Assembly: GCF_014279595.1 (NCBI RefSeq)
Contig: NZ_CP047943.1
Location: 1,550,001 to 1,614,000, forward strand
Length of the DNA: 64,000 nt
Direction of reading: 5' to 3'
From: Synechococcus sp. RS9909
GTDB taxonomy: Bacteria; Cyanobacteriota; Cyanobacteriia; PCC-6307; Cyanobiaceae
A program made the translations under genes and the position numbers. The first letter of the stretch is position 1; each line of letters begins with the position of its first letter. Below, piece by piece: positions 8,707-18,146 of the stretch. Below the pieces are notes generated by a model. That model had not been told where the DNA came from. It saw only the letters and a program-made list of their open reading frames with translations, and ran no database searches.

Positions 8707-9701
8707 ACGCCAGGACCCTGCTCGCCGCCCTCACCCTCGTGGTGCTCGCCCTGCTGGTGTGGGAGCTGCGCTGGGTGCTTCTGGTGCTGTTCGGGGCCGT
8801 GGTGTTGGCCGTTGCCCTGGACGTGCCGATCGGCAAGCTGATGCATCTGGGGCTGCCGCGCCACCTGGCCCTGCTCGTGGTGCTGGCCGTGATGACCCTG
8901 GGGGGAGCGCTGGTGATCCAGCTGCTGGTGCCGGAACTGCTCACCCAGCTGCAACAGCTCACCTCCCTGGCGCCGAGCCTGTTCGACAAACTCAAATCGA
9001 TGGTCGCCAGCCAGCCCCAGCTGAGTGAGCTGGAGCGGTCCTTGCCCGATCAGTTCAGCTGGGATCGCATCCAGCCCGTGGGGGTGCAATTGCTCGGAGT
9101 GGCGGGGGGCGCCGCCAACAGCGTGATCCAGCTGTTGCTGATGAGCCTTCTCGCCATCCTGATGGCCCTGGACCCCGGAGCCCATCGGCGCATGGTGGTG
9201 GCGGTGACGCCCAGGCCCGCCCGGCCGATGATGAATCGGGTGCTGGATCGGTGCCGCACGGCCCTCGGCGGCTGGCTGGCCGGGATGACCCTCTCGGCAA
9301 CGGCTGTGTTCCTCCTCACCTGGCTCGGCCTGGCCCTGCTCAAAGCCCCCCTGGCCCTGCTCAGTGCGCTGGTGTGCGGACTGTTCACCTTTGTGCCCAC
9401 CATCGGTCCGACGGCGGCGACGCTGCTGCCCATGGGCCTGGCCCTGCTGATTTCACCCACGCTCACCGTGCAAGTGCTGGTGCTGCGGTTGGTGCTGCAG
9501 AACCTGGAGGCCTTCGTGCTCACGCCGGTGCTGCTCAGCCGCACGGTCAACCTGCTGCCCACGGTCGCCCTGATGGCCCAGCTCAGCCTGGGGGCCTTGC
9601 TGGGTTTGCCCGGCGTCCTGTTGGCCCTCCCGCTGGTGGTGGTGCTTCAGGTGGGCATGGAGCTGGTGGTGGTGCGCCAGATCATGGATCGCTGGTCTTG
9701 A
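8703..9701 (+). CDS. AI-2E family transporter, copy 2
   Basis: This is a 332-residue paralogue of the preceding gene with the same architecture. It shares the GLFTFVPTIGPTAATLLP and LQNLEAFVLTPVLLSRTVNLLPTV blocks and the ending LPLVVVLQVGMELVVV. The two copies are clearly diverged, so the duplication is old. They may form a heteromer, which is inference from the 4-nt overlap alone. The 3' end overlaps an antisense small gene by 20 nt. Confidence 0.88.
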   Translation: MNARTLLAALTLVVLALLVWELRWVLLVLFGAVVLAVALDVPIGKLMHLGLPRHLALLVVLAVMTLGGALVIQLLVPELLTQLQQLTSLAPSLFDKLKSMVASQPQLSELERSLPDQFSWDRIQPVGVQLLGVAGGAANSVIQLLLMSLLAILMALDPGAHRRMVVAVTPRPARPMMNRVLDRCRTALGGWLAGMTLSATAVFLLTWLGLALLKAPLALLSALVCGLFTFVPTIGPTAATLLPMGLALLISPTLTVQVLVLRLVLQNLEAFVLTPVLLSRTVNLLPTVALMAQLSLGALLGLPGVLLALPLVVVLQVGMELVVVRQIMDRWS

Positions 9702-9876
9702 TCTGACGGATCGTGTTGCGCGGGCTGGTGCGGGTGGGTCTGGCCTTGGAGGGGCGCAGCTTGGTGGCGGGTTGCCCGGGGCGATGGGGCTGAAACTGGG
9801 AGCGGCTGCGCGCCAGCAGTATCACCAACACGAGGCCGCAGAGCAGATACACAGCCCAGAAGCGCTGCAAACCCAT
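9682..9876 (-). CDS. Small single-pass membrane protein
   Basis: This is a 64-residue protein with one N-terminal membrane helix (FWAVYLLCGLVLVILLA) and a basic, Pro/Arg/Thr-rich cytoplasmic tail. A GGAG ribosome site precedes the ATG at 9876 by about 8 nt. It is the last gene of the apparent pdhB-secD-secF run, so it may be co-transcribed with the translocase genes. No known family was recognised. Confidence 0.5.
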   Translation of the reverse strand: MGLQRFWAVYLLCGLVLVILLARSRSQFQPHRPGQPATKLRPSKARPTRTSPRNTIRQIKTSDP

Positions 9877-9879
9877 GGA

Positions 9880-10131
9880 TCACTCCTGACCTGAGGGTCC
9901 ATAACGCCGCCACAACGAAGGCATGGCACAGAGCACCGTGATGGCGAGCGCATGATGACGAATCGCGTAGGAGAGCGCCGTGATCGTGACGTGATCACGA
10001 AGGAGGAGAAGCTCCGTGCGCAGGTCGAGCAGGGCCAGCAACAGGAGCAGCAGCGGGAACCAGCGCTGTCCGCCCGGGGCCGGGCCAACGACACGCTGGC
10101 GCCGCCGCGACGCGAGCGGATCAGGCACCAC
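9880..10131 (-). CDS. Small membrane protein downstream of secF
   Basis: This is an 83-residue protein with two or three hydrophobic stretches (WFPLLLLLLALLDL; ALAITVLCAMPSLW) around a conserved-looking LRDHVTITALSYAIRHHALA segment. I recall similar proteins beside secDF in other Synechococcus, but have no name for them. The start is a GTG at 10131 or 10128. Either overlaps the secF stop and suggests coupling. An upstream extension within secF has the composition of a frame shadow. Confidence 0.5.
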   Translation of the reverse strand: MVPDPLASRRRQRVVGPAPGGQRWFPLLLLLLALLDLRTELLLLRDHVTITALSYAIRHHALAITVLCAMPSLWRRYGPSGQE

Positions 10132-11074
10132 GACGCTGCTGGGACCAGAGCATGAGCAGGGAGGGCGCCAGGGCAATGCTTGACCAACTGCCCACCACCA
10201 CCCCCACCGCCAGGGCGATGGCAAACCAGTAGAGCGTGGCGCCACCGAAAAGGATCAATGCCAGGAGAGGCAACAGGGTGGTGCCACTCGTATAAAGCGT
10301 GCGGGTGAGGGTGGCATTCACCGCAATGTCGACCTGCTCCGGCAGGGAGAGCGCCTCATCGAACCGCTGCCGCTCGCGAATCCGATCGAACACCACCACG
10401 GTGTCATTCACCGAATAGCCCGCAATCGTGAGCAGGGCCACGGCGAACAGGCTGTCAACCTCCAGGGAGATCAACAGACCCAGCCAGGCGAACAGGCCAC
10501 ACACGATCACCACATCGTGGGCCAGGGCCACCAGGGCGAGGAAGGCATAGCGGCGGTCGTAGCGCACGCTGATGTAGGCCGAAATCCCGATGAAGGCCAC
10601 CGCCAGGGAGATCAGGCTGCTGCGCAGCAGCTGACTGCCGAGGGTCGGGCCGATCGTATCGACCGCTTCGCCACCGGCTTGAAACGGTCCAGCCACAGGC
10701 TGGAGTGCCTGAATCAGCGCCTGCCCCTGGGCGGCCGTGAGCGTGGGCAACCTCAACACCAGCGACTGGCCGCGATCGAGCAACTGCAGCCGCGCCGAGG
10801 CGAGATCGGGAGCCGCGGTGCCGTCCTGCTCAGGTAGGGAGAGCTTGGCGAGGCTGGCCTGCACCTCGGAGACCCGCAAGTCGGAGCAGGTGGCGCCACA
10901 GGCGCGTTCCAGTTGAATCTGGGTGCCGCCCGTGAAGTCGAGGCCGGGGCGGAGCGGCGCCTGAATCGAGGGATTGGTCCAGCAGAGCAGCAGACCGAGG
11001 AGGCTGATCAGCAGCACCAGCAACGACACCCACCAGACGCGGCGACGAAGACGACTGAGAGGAAAAACGACCAT
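10121..11074 (-). CDS. secF: Protein translocase subunit SecF
   Basis: This is a 317-residue RND-type membrane protein that works with SecD to pull exported proteins through SecYEG using proton motive force. It has a first membrane helix, then the periplasmic P4-like region, then five helices carrying the SecF signatures (VALAHDVVIVCGLFAWLGL; GYSVNDTVVVFDRIRE). It lies 3 nt downstream of secD on the same strand. Length is normal. Confidence 0.96.
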   Translation of the reverse strand: MVVFPLSRLRRRVWWVSLLVLLISLLGLLLCWTNPSIQAPLRPGLDFTGGTQIQLERACGATCSDLRVSEVQASLAKLSLPEQDGTAAPDLASARLQLLDRGQSLVLRLPTLTAAQGQALIQALQPVAGPFQAGGEAVDTIGPTLGSQLLRSSLISLAVAFIGISAYISVRYDRRYAFLALVALAHDVVIVCGLFAWLGLLISLEVDSLFAVALLTIAGYSVNDTVVVFDRIRERQRFDEALSLPEQVDIAVNATLTRTLYTSGTTLLPLLALILFGGATLYWFAIALAVGVVVGSWSSIALAPSLLMLWSQQRRGA

Positions 11075-11077
11075 GGC

Positions 11078-12577
11078 TCAGGCGGGAGTCGAGGGGAGCT
11101 GCCGGGCCGGCAGGAAGTTGGTGGGACGGCGGAGCGCCTGATACCCCATCAGGAAGCGCAGCAGCGTTCGCGTGCAGGTGAGGGCCGTGAACAGACTGAG
11201 CAGCACGCCGATGCCCAGCGTTGCCGCGAAGCCCTTCACCAAACCGGTGCCGAGGAAAAACAGGGCGGCACAGCTGATCAGGGTGGTGAGGTGACCATCC
11301 ACGATCGAGGAGAGCGCTTCGGAGAAGCCGGTTTCAATCGAGCGAATCAAGGTGGTGCCGCGCCGCAATTCGTCTTTGATGCGCTCGAAGATCAACACAT
11401 TGGCGTCGACCGCCATGCCGATGCTGAGGATGAATCCGGCGATGCCCGGCAGGGTGAGCGTGACCGGAATGAGGGCATACACCGCCAGGTTGAAGAGGGC
11501 ATAGAGGCTGAGCGCGAGAACAGCCACCAGGCCGGCGAGGCGATAGACGAGCAGCATGAACAGGGCCACGAGCGCCAGACCGGAGAGGGCGGCAATCAGG
11601 CTGCGCTGCACGTTTTCCGCCCCCAGGGTGGGGCCGATGGTGCGCACCTCGAGGATTGTCACCGGCAGGGGAAGGGAACCGCCCCGGAGTTGCACCTCAA
11701 GATCGCGGGCTTCCTCGGCGCTGAAATTGCCCGTGATGCTGGCGGCACCCCCCGTGATGCCCGCCGCCTTGAACTGCTCCCCCACGCTCGCTTCGCTGAT
11801 CGGCTGACCATCGAGCACGATCCCCAGCAGGCGACCGCTGCCAGCAATCGAACGGGTGAGGTTGGCAAACGCTTCTCCCCCTTCTCGATTGAAGGTGAGC
11901 GTGACCTCCCAACCGGTGGCATTGGGCTGCTGCTGGCGCCCGGCGGTGACCAGATCCTTGCCGGTGAGCGCGGCCGGTTCAAAACGGGCGACGATCTCCT
12001 CGTTGACCTTGGCCTGCAACTGCTCCAGCTGCTCCTGTTCACTGCCGGCGCTGCCGCTCAATCCCAGCGCCTGCTGAGCCTTGGCCAGCTGCTCCTGATC
12101 CAGGGCCGTTTCGGCATCGCCTGCGGACGACTCCGCACTGCCATCACGGCTGCGAGCCTCCCGCAGAGCGAGGATCTGACGCACCTGGTTGCGCAGTCGC
12201 AGCAGACCGCGCATCTCCTCCTCAGTGCCGGGCTTCTGGGCGCGGAATTCGAGCAGGGCTGTGCTGCCCAGCACCTTGGCGGCGCGGGACGGGTCGGTTT
12301 CGCCTGGAAGCTGCAGAACCAACTGGTCATCACCCACGGTCTGGAGCGTGGATTCCGCCACACCCAGGCCATTGACGCGGCGATCGAGCACGGCCTTCAC
12401 CGCCTCGAGCTGCTCCGGCTTCACGGTTTGAATCGAGCCTCCCGGCTGCACTTCAAGGGTGAGCTGACTGCCGCCACGCAGATCGAGGCCCAGCTGAAGC
12501 GGGAAGCTGGCGAGCACCGAAGCGGCGGCGATCGCCAAGGCGAGGATGAGGGCAAACCAGCCCTGCTGTCGGGCCAT
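11078..12577 (-). CDS. secD: Protein translocase subunit SecD
   Basis: This is a 499-residue partner of SecF. The LDLRGGSQLTLEV motif after helix 1 is the SecD hallmark. It is followed by the large periplasmic domain (about 45-320) with a low-complexity Ala/Glu/Gln insertion around residues 140-190, and five C-terminal helices with IGMAVDANVLIFERIKDE. It sits 3 nt after pdhB, so pdhB, secD, secF and two small genes look like one transcription unit. The same pdhB-secDF order is common in picocyanobacteria, by my recall. Confidence 0.96.
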   Translation of the reverse strand: MARQQGWFALILALAIAAASVLASFPLQLGLDLRGGSQLTLEVQPGGSIQTVKPEQLEAVKAVLDRRVNGLGVAESTLQTVGDDQLVLQLPGETDPSRAAKVLGSTALLEFRAQKPGTEEEMRGLLRLRNQVRQILALREARSRDGSAESSAGDAETALDQEQLAKAQQALGLSGSAGSEQEQLEQLQAKVNEEIVARFEPAALTGKDLVTAGRQQQPNATGWEVTLTFNREGGEAFANLTRSIAGSGRLLGIVLDGQPISEASVGEQFKAAGITGGAASITGNFSAEEARDLEVQLRGGSLPLPVTILEVRTIGPTLGAENVQRSLIAALSGLALVALFMLLVYRLAGLVAVLALSLYALFNLAVYALIPVTLTLPGIAGFILSIGMAVDANVLIFERIKDELRRGTTLIRSIETGFSEALSSIVDGHLTTLISCAALFFLGTGLVKGFAATLGIGVLLSLFTALTCTRTLLRFLMGYQALRRPTNFLPARQLPSTPA

Positions 12578-12580
12578 GAA

Positions 12581-13564
12581 TCAGAGCCCCTTGCGCACGA
12601 TCTGCATCGCCGCCTCAACGATCTGATGGGGCTGGATGATGGTGAGATTCTCCAGGGTGCCGTTGTAGGGCGTGGGGATGTCCTGGCTGGACAACCGCAG
12701 GGGCCGGGCATCCAGGTCGTCGAAACAGTGCTCCGTGATCAGAGCGATCAGCTCGGCGCCGATCCCACCGGTTTTCATGCACTCCTCCACCACGATCACG
12801 CGGTGGGTCTTGCGGATCGATCGGGCGATCGTGTCCATATCGAATGGCTTGAGGCTGATCAGATCGATCAGTTCGGCGCTGATGCCATCGGCCTCAAGTT
12901 GCTCCACGGCTTTCAGGCAGTGATGACGCATGCGGGAATAGGTGAGGATCGTGATATCCGATCCCTCCTGCACCAAATCGGCCTGATCGAGCGCACAGGT
13001 GTACTCGCCGGCCGGCAGTTCTTCGCTGAGGTTGTACAGCAACACATGCTCGAAGAACAACACCGGGTTGTTGTCGCGAATGGCGGCCTTCATCAGGCCC
13101 TTGGCATTCGTGGGCGTGCTGCAAGCCACGATCTTGATGCCGGGCACCGCATGGAAATAGGCCTCGAGCCGTTGGCTGTGCTCGGCACCCAACTGCCGGC
13201 CCACCCCACCGGGACCACGCACCACGGTGGGAATGGTGAAGTTGCCGCCACTGGTGTAACGGAGCATCCCCATGTTGTTGGAGATCTGGTTGAAGGCCAG
13301 GAGCAGGAACCCCATGTTCATGCCCTCCACGATCGGGCGCAGCCCCGTCATCGCCGCACCCACTGCCATGCCGGTGAAGCTGTTTTCCGCGATCGGGGTG
13401 TCCAGCACCCGCAACTCGCCGTACTTCTCGTAGAGATCCTTGGTGACCTTGTAGGAACCGCCGTAATGACCGACGTCCTCACCCATCACGCAGACATGGG
13501 GATCACGGGCCATCTCCTCGTCGATGGCTTCACGGAGTGCATTGAAAAGGAGCGTCCCTGCCAC
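12581..13564 (-). CDS. pdhB: Pyruvate dehydrogenase E1 component, beta subunit
   Basis: This 327-residue transketolase-like subunit pairs with PdhA to decarboxylate pyruvate with thiamine diphosphate, feeding acetyl-CoA into lipid and TCA metabolism. Visible features are [15 protein letters not shown], the [20 protein letters not shown] dimer and cofactor region, and the C-terminal transketolase domain ([23 protein letters not shown]). The start codon is GTG at 13564 ([13 protein letters not shown]), at the family start. pdhA is not in the window. Confidence 0.96.
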   Translation of the reverse strand: MAGTLLFNALREAIDEEMARDPHVCVMGEDVGHYGGSYKVTKDLYEKYGELRVLDTPIAENSFTGMAVGAAMTGLRPIVEGMNMGFLLLAFNQISNNMGMLRYTSGGNFTIPTVVRGPGGVGRQLGAEHSQRLEAYFHAVPGIKIVACSTPTNAKGLMKAAIRDNNPVLFFEHVLLYNLSEELPAGEYTCALDQADLVQEGSDITILTYSRMRHHCLKAVEQLEADGISAELIDLISLKPFDMDTIARSIRKTHRVIVVEECMKTGGIGAELIALITEHCFDDLDARPLRLSSQDIPTPYNGTLENLTIIQPHQIVEAAMQIVRKGL

Positions 13565-13626
13565 GGCGTTGCTGTCGGTCCGGCCAGGCCGGCGTCAGCG
13601 GCCAAGCTATCTCAGTCCGGTCAGGC

Positions 13627-13722
13627 TCAACCGCCGGCGGCAAAGGTGGTGAGCAGCAGCACCGACAGGAGCAATCCTGGTGAGAGCAGCAGCACCAGTT
13701 GACCGAGGTCATGCAGCGTCAT
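13627..13722 (-). CDS. 31-residue single-helix membrane peptide
   Basis: This is a very short gene. A strong ribosome site (AGGGGAG about 9 nt upstream of ATG 13722) precedes a 31-codon frame with one membrane helix (LGQLVLLLSPGLLLSVLLLTTF). The size and build resemble the low-molecular-mass subunits of PSI, PSII, cytochrome b6f or NDH-1. It matches none of PetG, PetL, PetM, PetN, PsbM, PsbX or PsaM as I remember them. It lies 62 nt upstream of pdhB on the same strand. Confidence 0.5.
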   Translation of the reverse strand: MTLHDLGQLVLLLSPGLLLSVLLLTTFAAGG

Positions 13723-13760
13723 GGCAGCCACTCCCCTGAGTGCATCGCATTGGTTGGACC

Positions 13761-14072
13761 CTAGGCAGGGTCGGCGGGCCGGCCTGTGAAAAGACTGCGA
13801 AGAAACACCAGCGCCAGGCCGAGGCCGATGAAGGCAAAGCTGAAGGTGGCGACAAAACACATGCCGGTCAGCAGGGTCTTGAGCGCCGAAGCAATGCTCT
13901 GGGCAATCGCCGAGCTGTAGTGGGGTGGATGCTCCGCGAAATAGAGCACCATGCGCTTGCTCAGACCAAGGCTGAGCCAGGCCAGCAGCAGGCTCGTGAG
14001 GGATCCGGAGAGAAAACTGAGCGGCCCTTTGCGCCGCGCGTCGACCGGGGGGGTGCTGTTGGTGTCACTCAT
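13761..14072 (-). CDS. DUF3082 membrane protein
   Basis: This is a 103-residue protein with two membrane helices ([37 protein letters not shown]) separated by a conserved [21 protein letters not shown] linker. This is the pattern of the DUF3082 family shared by cyanobacteria and plastids. No function is established. ATG at 14072 overlaps the ispE stop by 4 nt, so it is the last gene of an rsmA-ispE-DUF3082 operon. Confidence 0.82.
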   Translation of the reverse strand: MSDTNSTPPVDARRKGPLSFLSGSLTSLLLAWLSLGLSKRMVLYFAEHPPHYSSAIAQSIASALKTLLTGMCFVATFSFAFIGLGLALVFLRSLFTGRPADPA

Positions 14073-15016
14073 GCCAACAGCTTGGCCCCATGGCCGAGAA
14101 AGGAACAACTCCAGGCCTCCAGCCCGGCGGCCTGAAACTGCGGCATCCCCTGCTCCAGGGCCCCGTCGGCCTGGGGTCGCCCCGGAAACAGGGCGAAGCA
14201 ACTCGGCCCCGACCCGCTCATCGCCACCCGCAGCTGGCCAGGAAGCGCCTGCAACAGCTTGAGGGCTGTTTGCACTGCCGGCGTCTGCGGCGCCACCACA
14301 TCCTGGAGGTCATTGCGCAGTGGCGGTGGCGGTGGCGAAGCGGCCTGGGCCAACGGCAACCAGGAAGCCTGCCGCAGGGCGGAGCGCCGTTGCTCAAACG
14401 CCGCTTCTCCTTCGAGGTAGGAGGCACCACGCAGGCGACGGCATTCGCCGTAGGCCCATGGCGTTGACACGCTGACGCCGGGATCTTTCACCAGCACAAT
14501 CCCCAAAGGCTCGGACGCCTCAGCCGCAGCGGGCAAGGGCTCGAGGCGTTCGCCTCGACCGAAGCACAGCTGGGTACCTCCCGACACGCAAAAGGGCATG
14601 TCGGAGCCCAGCTCGGCAGCCATCCGCTCCAGATCGGCCTGCGAGTGCCCCAGTCCCCAGAGCGTGTTCAGGGCCACGAGGGTGGCCGCTCCATCACTGG
14701 AACCACCGGCCAAGCCCGCACCGATGGGAATCCGCTTGCGCAGATGAAGGCGTGCCCCCAGCTCGGCAAAGCCTGAGCGTTGTCGCAGCAGCTCAGCGGC
14801 GCGAAGGATCAGGTTGTCGGCACCGCAACTGAGCTCAGGCCGATCGCAGCTGAGCTGGAGTGAGGCATCGGCGGTGTTCTCGCAGAGCAGTTCATCGGCC
14901 AGGTCGATGCTCTGCATCACCATCGCCAGTTCATGAAAACCGTCGGGTCGCAACCCGAGCACCTCCAGATGGAGATTGATCTTGGCGGGAGCGCTGACGC
15001 GAACCGTGGCCGTCAT
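14069..15016 (-). CDS. ispE: 4-diphosphocytidyl-2-C-methyl-D-erythritol kinase
   Basis: This is a 315-residue GHMP kinase that phosphorylates CDP-ME in the MEP isoprenoid pathway, supplying chlorophyll phytol tails, carotenoids and quinones. The GHMP ATP loop is [16 protein letters not shown], and the N-terminal substrate motif is [23 protein letters not shown]. It overlaps rsmA upstream and the DUF3082 gene downstream by 4 nt each. The rsmA-ispE pairing is widespread in bacteria. Confidence 0.95.
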   Translation of the reverse strand: MTATVRVSAPAKINLHLEVLGLRPDGFHELAMVMQSIDLADELLCENTADASLQLSCDRPELSCGADNLILRAAELLRQRSGFAELGARLHLRKRIPIGAGLAGGSSDGAATLVALNTLWGLGHSQADLERMAAELGSDMPFCVSGGTQLCFGRGERLEPLPAAAEASEPLGIVLVKDPGVSVSTPWAYGECRRLRGASYLEGEAAFEQRRSALRQASWLPLAQAASPPPPPLRNDLQDVVAPQTPAVQTALKLLQALPGQLRVAMSGSGPSCFALFPGRPQADGALEQGMPQFQAAGLEAWSCSFLGHGAKLLA

Positions 15017-15855
15017 GGCATCGATGCGGCGGGATCGGCCTGATTCAAGCCCCTGGCCAGCGCCACCCAGGCCGCCGGTGCGATCTCCTGAGGCCGTTGC
15101 TGAAGATCGATCCCCGCCGCACCCGCCAGGGCCTGCAACTGATCCGGCGCCGCGAGAGGAGCCAGGGTGTTGCGCAGCATCTTGCGGCGAGCCAGAAACG
15201 CCATGCGCAGCAAGCGCTCAACGTCACGGGCCAGCTCGACCGGCAAGCGCTGGTCCGCAGGCAAAGGGTCGAGTCGCACCACTTCCGACTGCACCTTCGG
15301 CGGCGGCTGAAAACAGCGCGGCGGCACAGGGCAGACGCTGCTGCAGTACGCCAGCAACTGCATGCGCACGCTCAACGCACTGAAACTGCTCTGCCCGGGG
15401 CGGGCACGGATCCGCTCGGCCACCTCCTTCTGCACGAGCAGCACCAGCGACTGATAGGGCGGATCCACCGGCCGGTCCAGCCGTCCGACCAGGCGCTCCA
15501 GCAAAGGACCTGTGATGTTGTAGGGGATATTGGCGACCACCTTGGTGGCACGGCAACCGCCCGGGCCCTCCAGGGCAACGGCCAGCACATCCCCCTCCTG
15601 CAGGGAGAAGCGGGGCTCGGCCGCGAAGCGCTGACGCAGCCCGACCACCAGGTCGCGATCGAGCTCAACGGCATGCACCGACGCGACCGGTGAGGCCAGG
15701 AGACGCTCGGTGAGGGCGCCGCGGCCGGGCCCCACCTCCAGCACCCGGTCACCCGCCTGCAGATCGGCGGCCTGCAGGATCCGCTCCAGCACCTGGTCAT
15801 CCCGGAGCCAGTGTTGGCCGAAGCGTTTGCGCGCGGTGTGACCGGAGAACGTCAT
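15013..15855 (-). CDS. rsmA: 16S rRNA (adenine1518/1519-N6)-dimethyltransferase
   Basis: This is the 280-residue KsgA/RsmA enzyme that dimethylates two adjacent adenines in helix 45 of 16S rRNA as a late 30S maturation check. Motifs are [12 protein letters not shown] at the N-terminus, [12 protein letters not shown] (SAM motif I), the catalytic NIPYN motif, and the C-terminal helical domain. It is the first gene of the operon with ispE and DUF3082. Confidence 0.96.
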   Translation of the reverse strand: MTFSGHTARKRFGQHWLRDDQVLERILQAADLQAGDRVLEVGPGRGALTERLLASPVASVHAVELDRDLVVGLRQRFAAEPRFSLQEGDVLAVALEGPGGCRATKVVANIPYNITGPLLERLVGRLDRPVDPPYQSLVLLVQKEVAERIRARPGQSSFSALSVRMQLLAYCSSVCPVPPRCFQPPPKVQSEVVRLDPLPADQRLPVELARDVERLLRMAFLARRKMLRNTLAPLAAPDQLQALAGAAGIDLQQRPQEIAPAAWVALARGLNQADPAASMP

Positions 15856-15876
15856 GGCGTCGGGCTCGACATGGTT

Positions 15877-16776
15877 TCAGGGACGACGCAGCGCACCACT
15901 CAATTCAATCGGTGTGCGCGTCTCCACCTCAATCGCCTCGAAGGGAATCCGGATGCCGTTCTGATCCAGCGCCTCTTTCATCGCCTGCTGCACAATCCGG
16001 GTGGCCCACCACTGATTTTCATTGCCATGGATTTTGGTGTTGACGCGCACCACCACCGCATTGGCACGCAATTCCTCCACATTGGAGAAATAGGGATTGT
16101 CGAGAAAAACCTCTTTGTATTGCGGGTCCTGCCCCAACGACTTGCCGGTGGCGTTGATGATCGCCTCCACCTGGCGCAGATCAGCGTCGTAGGGAACCGG
16201 CAGTCGCACCAGAGACCAGGTCCAACCTTTCGACTGATTGGCCAGAAACGTGACCTGGCTGTTGCGGATGTACCAGACCACCCCCCAGTAATCACGGATG
16301 CGGATGTTGTAGAGATTCACCTCCCGCACCTGCCCCAACACCTCTCCGATTTTCACCGAATCACCGATCCCGAGCTGATCCTGAAAGATGATCAGGGTGC
16401 CGGCGATGATGTCGGCCACCAGGGATTGGGCACCGAAACCCACCACGCCGGCCACGATGCCCGCGCCAGCCAGCAGGGGCACCAGATTCACCCCGAGGGA
16501 ATCGAGCATCCAGAGCAGCGCCATGAAGGCCACCAGCAATCGCCACAGGCTCTTGAAGAGGTTGCCCAGGGCCGACACGTGCTGAGCACGCCGGTCGAGC
16601 ATCAACTTGGTGGCCATCTCGAAGTCGGTCTCGCCGAAGAAGGCCGCCCGATCCTGCGTCGGGCGTTTGCGCACCAGACGCCCCACCACCCGCTCGATCA
16701 GTCGGGATCCCAGCCACACCGCCAGCCAAGACGCCAGAAGGATCATCAGCAGCTGGGGCACAGCAACCAAAGACAC
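15877..16776 (-). CDS. Small-conductance mechanosensitive channel (MscS family)
   Basis: This is a 299-residue channel with an N-terminal helix, a central pair of helices and a pore-lining TM3 (LLAGAGIVAGVVGFGAQSLVADIIAG). It is followed by the beta domain (GDSVKIGEVLGQVREVNLYNIRIRDYWG) and an alpha-beta C-terminal domain. Such channels vent solutes on hypo-osmotic shock. It starts at a GTG (16776). Its start is separated by only 8 nt from the stop of yraN, which is upstream on the same strand. Confidence 0.92.
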   Translation of the reverse strand: MSLVAVPQLLMILLASWLAVWLGSRLIERVVGRLVRKRPTQDRAAFFGETDFEMATKLMLDRRAQHVSALGNLFKSLWRLLVAFMALLWMLDSLGVNLVPLLAGAGIVAGVVGFGAQSLVADIIAGTLIIFQDQLGIGDSVKIGEVLGQVREVNLYNIRIRDYWGVVWYIRNSQVTFLANQSKGWTWSLVRLPVPYDADLRQVEAIINATGKSLGQDPQYKEVFLDNPYFSNVEELRANAVVVRVNTKIHGNENQWWATRIVQQAMKEALDQNGIRIPFEAIEVETRTPIELSGALRRP

Positions 16777-16784
16777 GGGATCGA

Positions 16785-17174
16785 TCAGATCAGTCTCTCC
16801 ACCATGACCCAGCGCACCGGCCGTGTGCTCGGCGCCAGGGGCACCAGTGCCAGCACCACCTCCAGCCCAGCCGTGGCCATCCAGGGATGGTCCGCCTGCC
16901 AGCAGGCCAGAGCCCGGGCCAGCCGCAGTCGTTTGCGGTGATGAAAGGCGGCCAGTCCGCCGGCATCAGGACCGAGGCGCCGCCGTGCCTTCACCTCCAC
17001 GGCAAGCAGACGCATGCGGCAGGAGCGCCCCTTGACCATGAGCAGATCGATCTCGCCGTAGCGGCAGCGCCAACGCTGGGCCAGGCAACGCCAACCCTGA
17101 CCCTGCAATAAGCGCAGGGCCCGCTGCTCCGCCCAGCGACCATCCAGGGTCCGGCCGCGGTTCCGTGGTTCCAT
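16785..17174 (-). CDS. YraN/UPF0102 family nuclease-fold protein
   Basis: This is a 129-residue protein with the UPF0102 pattern: GRWAEQRALRLLQGQGW at the N-terminus, RYGEIDLL (acidic metal ligand) and AVEVKAR (ExK). Together these form a Holliday-junction-resolvase-like PD-(D/E)XK core. No biochemical role is established for the family. ATG at 17174 (MEPRNRGRT) matches the family start; an upstream in-frame extension overlaps the pentapeptide gene and is ignored. Confidence 0.87.
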   Translation of the reverse strand: MEPRNRGRTLDGRWAEQRALRLLQGQGWRCLAQRWRCRYGEIDLLMVKGRSCRMRLLAVEVKARRRLGPDAGGLAAFHHRKRLRLARALACWQADHPWMATAGLEVVLALVPLAPSTRPVRWVMVERLI

Positions 17175-17238
17175 GCTCTTCACCCAGACTCCGCTCTTAG
17201 GGTTCCCCTGTGGTCTTGCGATCGTGGTCTTGCGAGAG

Positions 17239-17724
17239 ATGTCGTTCCGTCCCGCTGCAGCAGCCCTTGCCCTGCTGCTCTCCGTTTGCACCCTGGTGAT
17301 GGCAGCGCCAGTCGCCCAGGCCGCCATGGACTACGCCAAGCAGGTGCTGATCGGCGCCGACTTCTCCGGACGGGAGATGCAAGGCGTCACCTTCAACCTC
17401 ACCAACCTGCGCGAAGCCGATCTCTCCGGCAGTGATCTGCAGGGGGCCAGCCTGTTCGGCGCCAAGTTGCAGGATGCCGATCTGAGCAACACCAACCTGC
17501 GCGACGCCACCCTCGATTCCGCCGTGCTGGATGGCACCAACCTCAGCAATGCGGTTCTGGAAGACGCCTTCGCGTTCAACACCCGCTTCATCAACGTGAC
17601 GATCAGTGGCGCTGACTTCACGAACGTGCCCCTGCGCGGCGATGTGCTCAAAACACTCTGCGCGGTTGCTGAGGGCACCAATCCGGTGACCGGCCGCAAC
17701 ACCCGCGACACCCTCGGCTGCTGA
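17239..17724 (+). CDS. Exported pentapeptide-repeat protein (thylakoid-lumen type)
   Basis: This is a 161-residue precursor. A Sec-type signal peptide (AAAALALLLSVCTLVMAAPVAQA) is followed by about 14 pentapeptide repeats of the A(D/N)LXX type (ADLSGSDLQGASLFGAKLQDADLSNTNL). These form a right-handed quadrilateral beta helix. Related lumenal proteins (TL15/TL20.3-like) occur in cyanobacteria and plastids. Two cysteines near the C-terminus could form a disulfide. I chose ATG 17239 because it gives a proper signal peptide. Confidence 0.85.
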   Translation: MSFRPAAAALALLLSVCTLVMAAPVAQAAMDYAKQVLIGADFSGREMQGVTFNLTNLREADLSGSDLQGASLFGAKLQDADLSNTNLRDATLDSAVLDGTNLSNAVLEDAFAFNTRFINVTISGADFTNVPLRGDVLKTLCAVAEGTNPVTGRNTRDTLGC

Positions 17725-18146
17725 TGAGCTTCGATCCCCGCAGCCTCGAACGCCTGAAGGAACTGGGGCGGACCCTGCCCCAGGCCCTGCCGACGCCTGA
17801 GGCGAAACCAGCGTCAACGCCGAAGGCCAGTGAACGGCGCCACAAGGTGGAAACGGAGCAGAACCCGGAGCAGCTGTTCCGAGAGCTGATGCAGGTGAGC
17901 CCCGATGGCACGGTGCCCGAGCATCTGATGCAGCGCCTGAAGGAGGCGGAACAGCGCAGCCAGGCGGAACGCCGGCCGGCCACAGCGGCCACCAGCTCCC
18001 CCTTGCCGGCCCCGACGACCGGTCAACGGCCGATCAAAGGCAAGACCACCCGCCCCCAGCGGCCCTCTGTGGCGCCGGGCAGCGAAGAGGAAAGCCTTTA
18101 TGTGGCCTTCGGGCAGCTGCTGCTGGAAGACGAGGCGGAGGATTGA
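17724..18146 (+). CDS. Conserved hypothetical protein
   Basis: This 140-residue protein has a helical N-terminal part ([18 protein letters not shown]), a central segment ([30 protein letters not shown]) and a disordered Pro/Ala/Thr linker. It ends in an acidic helix ([18 protein letters not shown]). It starts one base inside the stop codon of the pentapeptide gene, and its stop overlaps the TTG of rlmH. The three genes are therefore tightly coupled. No function is known to me. Confidence 0.72.
   Translation: MSFDPRSLERLKELGRTLPQALPTPEAKPASTPKASERRHKVETEQNPEQLFRELMQVSPDGTVPEHLMQRLKEAEQRSQAERRPATAATSSPLPAPTTGQRPIKGKTTRPQRPSVAPGSEEESLYVAFGQLLLEDEAED

Noticed and set aside
10913-13702. Open frame of 929 codons opposite secF, secD and pdhB
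   Set aside because: It is rich in Gly, Gln, His and Asp without domains, and the opposite strand carries three clear genes. It is a shadow.
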